A DNA stretch of 6,820 nt, from NCBI GenBank assembly GCA_003446605.1, contig DMDF01000051.1, forward strand, positions 1 through 6,820, in the 5' to 3' direction. How positions within the stretch are numbered: position 1 is the stretch's first letter; every line of letters starts with the position of its first letter. Source of the stretch: Anaerolineaceae bacterium. GTDB lineage: Bacteria; Chloroflexota; Anaerolineae; Anaerolineales; Anaerolineaceae. Under the pieces are notes generated by a model. The model was not told where the DNA came from. It worked only from the letters and a program-made list of their open reading frames with translations, and ran no database searches. This document shows positions 4,751-6,820 of the stretch, in pieces. Made by a program: the position numbers and the translations under genes.

Positions 4751-6610
4751 TTATTCTTCTTCCAGCGCTTCTTTGCTCTTCTTTACCAATTTGCCACGCT
4801 CTTCACTATCAAGAATACGCTTGCGAATACGATAGGCTTGGGGAGTAACTTCTAGAAGTTCATCATCAGAAAGGTACTCAATGGCTTCATCCAAGCTCAT
4901 TTCGCGGGGAGGGGTTAAGCGTATTTCAATATCTTTATTGGAGGAACGCATATTGGTGAGATGCTTTTGCTTACAAACATTGATGGTCAGGTCGCCCGGG
5001 CGGCTATATTCACCAATCACCATGCCCTCGTAAACTTCCAGACCTGCTCCACAAAAGAGTGTTCCTCGCTCTTCAGCGTTCTTTAGTCCATAGGTACTCG
5101 TTACTCCTGATTCCCATGCCACCAGTGAGCCAGTATAGCGCGTTGCCAGTGTGCCTGATACCGCATCGTAACCATGAAAGAGAGTGTTCATTACACCCAA
5201 TCCGCGTGTTGCGGTCAGGAATTGATAACGGAATCCCAGTAAACCTCGCGTTGGCACAATATAAACAATACGTACACTGCCATCCACATTTTCGCGCATA
5301 TCATTCATAATGCCATGGCGTTTTCCGAGCATTTCAACCACAGGACCGACCGTATCAGCACTGGTTTCGATATAGACTTCTTCAAACGGTTCCAAGAGAG
5401 AACCATCTTTTGCTTTGTGAAAAATAACTTCGGGACGGGATACCTGAAATTCGTAACCCTCACGGCGCATAGTTTCAATGAGGATAGCCAAATGTAGCTC
5501 GCCTCTCCCCGAAACAAGGAACGAATCCTTGCTATCCATTTCTTCCACTCTTAATGCAACATTGGTACGCAATTCGGTGAATAAACGCTCTCGTAGTTTA
5601 CGTGAAGTCCCCCATTTTCCTTCCCTTCCTGCGAAAGGTGAAGTATTCACTCCAAAGGTCATGCGCACAGTCGGTTCCTCTACGCGGATAGGAGGTAATG
5701 GATCGGGGTGTTCAGGATCAGTCAGTGTCTCACCGATAGCGATACCCTCCAAACCGGCTAACGCGATGATCTCTCCAGCACTAGCCTCCTCCACTTCAAT
5801 ACGGTCTAATCCCTTATGAACATATAGATACTGAGCAGTTTCAGATATCAGGTCTCCATCCAGCGTGATGCGGGTGAGAGTTTGCCCAACCCGAATTGTC
5901 CCGGCATAGATACGCCCCATAGCTGTCACACCACGATATTCATCATATCCCAAATTGGTGACGAGCATACGATATGGAGCCGAAAGATCCACTTTTGGTG
6001 CCGGGATATAGCGCAAGATTGTGGAAAATAAGGGCTGCAGATCAGGGCCAAGTTGCGGGGTCAAACCGGCGCGCGCCGATGTCGCGCTAGCATAGATCAC
6101 CGGGAAATCAGCCTGTTCATCCGTAGCACCCAGGTCAATAAATAGGTCAAACGTTTGATTGAGGGCTCGTTCGGGTTCGGCATCTTTACGGTCCACTTTA
6201 TTAATAACAACGACCGCTTTATGCCCCATTTCCAATGCTTTTTTCAAAACAAAGCGTGTTTGCGGCATAGGTCCTTCGGCAGCATCCACCAACAATAGCA
6301 CGCCATCCACCATATTCATCACACGTTCCACTTCACCACCAAAATCGGCGTGACCAGGTGTATCCACAATGTTGATCTTCACCTGCTGTTTAGTCTGTGG
6401 ATCAAAAATGGATACAGCAGTGTTCTTTGCCAAAATAGTAATCCCCCGCTCCCGTTCTAGATCGTTGGAATCCATCACGCGTTCTGCGACCTGCTGGTTT
6501 TCACGAAATGTGTTCGCTTGACGTAATAAACCATCTACCAAGGTGGTTTTCCCATGGTCAACATGCGCAATAATGGCAATATTTCTTATATCATTTCTTA
6601 CAGTTAGCAT
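4751..6610 (-). CDS. typA: Ribosome-associated translational GTPase BipA/TypA, 619 aa
   Basis: BipA/TypA is an EF-G-like GTPase that binds the ribosome and assists 50S assembly and translation under cold and other stress. The GTPase motifs are complete: G1 AHVDHGKTT (15-23), switch I RERGIT (53-58), G3 DTPGH (83-87, catalytic His87), G4 NKVD (137-140) and G5 SAT (175-177). Domain II follows (from about residue 205, YRMLVTNLGYDEYRG), then EF-G III-like (RVEEPTVRMTFGVNTSPFAG) and EF-G V-like domains (EPFEEVYIETSADTVGPV). The BipA-specific C-terminal domain includes KQKHLTNMRSSNKDIEIRL, which separates it from EF-G, LepA and TetM. Length matches the family (about 605-620 aa). The start at 6610 has AAGGA a few bases upstream and gives the usual MLTVRNDIRNIAIIAHVDHG opening. 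It stands alone between the heliorhodopsin gene and a divergent gene. Regulation may involve a leader terminator just upstream. Confidence 0.97.
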   Translation of the reverse strand: MLTVRNDIRNIAIIAHVDHGKTTLVDGLLRQANTFRENQQVAERVMDSNDLERERGITILAKNTAVSIFDPQTKQQVKINIVDTPGHADFGGEVERVMNMVDGVLLLVDAAEGPMPQTRFVLKKALEMGHKAVVVINKVDRKDAEPERALNQTFDLFIDLGATDEQADFPVIYASATSARAGLTPQLGPDLQPLFSTILRYIPAPKVDLSAPYRMLVTNLGYDEYRGVTAMGRIYAGTIRVGQTLTRITLDGDLISETAQYLYVHKGLDRIEVEEASAGEIIALAGLEGIAIGETLTDPEHPDPLPPIRVEEPTVRMTFGVNTSPFAGREGKWGTSRKLRERLFTELRTNVALRVEEMDSKDSFLVSGRGELHLAILIETMRREGYEFQVSRPEVIFHKAKDGSLLEPFEEVYIETSADTVGPVVEMLGKRHGIMNDMRENVDGSVRIVYIVPTRGLLGFRYQFLTATRGLGVMNTLFHGYDAVSGTLATRYTGSLVAWESGVTSTYGLKNAEERGTLFCGAGLEVYEGMVIGEYSRPGDLTINVCKQKHLTNMRSSNKDIEIRLTPPREMSLDEAIEYLSDDELLEVTPQAYRIRKRILDSEERGKLVKKSKEALEEE

Positions 6611-6631
6611 ACGTTCCTTCTTTTCCCATTA

Positions 6632-6661
6632 AAAAACCCGGCTTCTTTTGCCGAGGTTTTT
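6632..6661 (-). terminator. Intrinsic terminator-like hairpin in the typA leader, possible attenuator
   Basis: AAAAACCCGGC (6632-6642) pairs with GCCG-A-GGTTTTT (6650-6661), one bulged A, 7-nt loop. On the - strand the G/C stem is followed by six T, ending 20 bp before the typA ATG. Since the probable typA promoter is upstream of it (6679-6707), the hairpin would lie in the typA 5' leader. The + strand also ends in five T, but no + gene ends here. It could be a regulated attenuator, or a terminator that typA expression partly reads through. Confidence 0.6.
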
Positions 6662-6678
6662 CACAGAGAGCGGAGTTT

Positions 6679-6707
6679 ATCTTATCAGATAGCGAATCGT
6701 TTGAGAA
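6679..6707 (-). promoter_or_regulatory. Probable typA promoter (extended -10)
   Basis: On the - strand, TTCTCA (6702-6707, 4 of 6 matches to the -35) is followed after exactly 17 bp by TAAGAT (6679-6684, 4 of 6), preceded by TGA, which makes an extended TGnTAAGAT -10. Transcription would start near 6672, giving a leader of about 60 nt that contains the terminator-like hairpin. Confidence 0.5.
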
Positions 6708-6731
6708 GGGGGGCGAATTGCCTCAAATAAA

Positions 6732-6751
6732 AAGTAACTATGAGAAGTAAC
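6732..6751. repeat. Short direct repeat AAGTAAC x2 in the intergenic region
   Basis: AAGTAAC occurs at 6732-6738 and again at 6745-6751, 13 bp apart, in the divergent gap between typA and the right-edge gene. It lies just upstream of the -35 of the proposed typA promoter. It could be a pair of regulator half-sites, or coincidence in A-rich DNA. Confidence 0.2.
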
Positions 6752-6806
6752 GTTGACTCAATAAGAATGTTAACATCCGGCAGAGAAAAGATGCCGGGAG
6801 GAGCCA

Positions 6807-6820
6807 ATGATGCGTCAAGG
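6807..6820 (+). CDS. Start of an unidentified gene, cut by the window edge
   Basis: A strong Shine-Dalgarno GGGAGGAG (6796-6803) precedes ATGATGCGTCAAGG, read as Met-Met-Arg-Gln. Either ATG, at 6807 or 6810, is well placed (5 or 8 nt from GGAGG). Only four codons are visible, so nothing can be said about the product. It would be divergent from typA. A small hairpin CCGGCA/TGCCGG (6777-6782 and 6792-6797) sits directly upstream and takes up the first two G of the ribosome binding site. No convincing promoter was found for it. Confidence 0.5.

Noticed and set aside
4751..6610. Multiple open frames antisense to typA, ribokinase and degV
   Set aside because: They have low-complexity or Ser/Arg/His-rich translations, no ribosome sites, and lie wholly within well-supported genes, so they are shadow frames.
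6629..6664. Eleven-residue leader peptide in the typA 5' region (GTG start, TAA in the T-tract)
   Set aside because: It has a GTG start, no ribosome binding site and no run of a regulatory amino acid; the open frame is likely a by-product of the hairpin sequence.
6753..6758. TTGACT as -35 for the right-edge gene
   Set aside because: The sequence 16-18 bp downstream is CCGG-rich with no -10; TAACAT is only 12 bp away.

Overview
The window looks like an ordinary bacterial chromosome segment of moderate G+C (mid-40s percent, judged by eye), with short gaps and mostly single genes in alternating orientation. No mobile elements, CRISPR array, tRNA or rRNA are visible. The gene set is a heliorhodopsin, a DegV-type lipid-binding protein, a ribokinase, a full-length BipA/TypA and a small coiled-coil protein. 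It suggests a Gram-positive-like or monoderm lineage, most plausibly Chloroflexota (Anaerolineae). That assignment is an inference from gene content and protein flavour, not from a marker phylogeny.

Layout from left to right: (1) the C-terminal tail of an unidentified membrane protein (+), ending inside a 13-bp perfect hairpin; (2) a 101-aa coiled-coil protein (-); (3) a 305-aa ribokinase of the PfkB family (+); (4) a 317-aa EamA/DMT-family transporter (-), convergent with the ribokinase; (5) a 290-aa DegV-family protein (-) with a textbook intrinsic terminator; (6) a 260-aa heliorhodopsin (+), divergent from degV across a 287-bp gap; (7) a 619-aa ribosome-associated GTPase BipA/TypA (-), convergent with the heliorhodopsin and sharing a bidirectional terminator with it; (8) the first codons of a further + strand gene behind a strong Shine-Dalgarno sequence.

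The most notable gene is the heliorhodopsin, a light-sensing retinal protein family with inverted membrane topology and no ion pumping. All diagnostic residues can be seen: Schiff-base Lys245 in SLVAK, counterion Glu110 in RFYEYALSSS, and His25 and His84 of the inner polar cavity. No retinal or carotenoid gene lies in the window, so the chromophore must be made elsewhere in the genome or taken up. Its promoter has a perfect TATAAT but no good -35, and a 7-bp inverted repeat frames the place where a -35 would be. This could be an operator.

The genes do not form one pathway or operon. The strongest functional hints are the divergent degV/heliorhodopsin pair, which could share control, and an intrinsic terminator lying between the probable typA promoter and its start codon, which could act as an attenuator.
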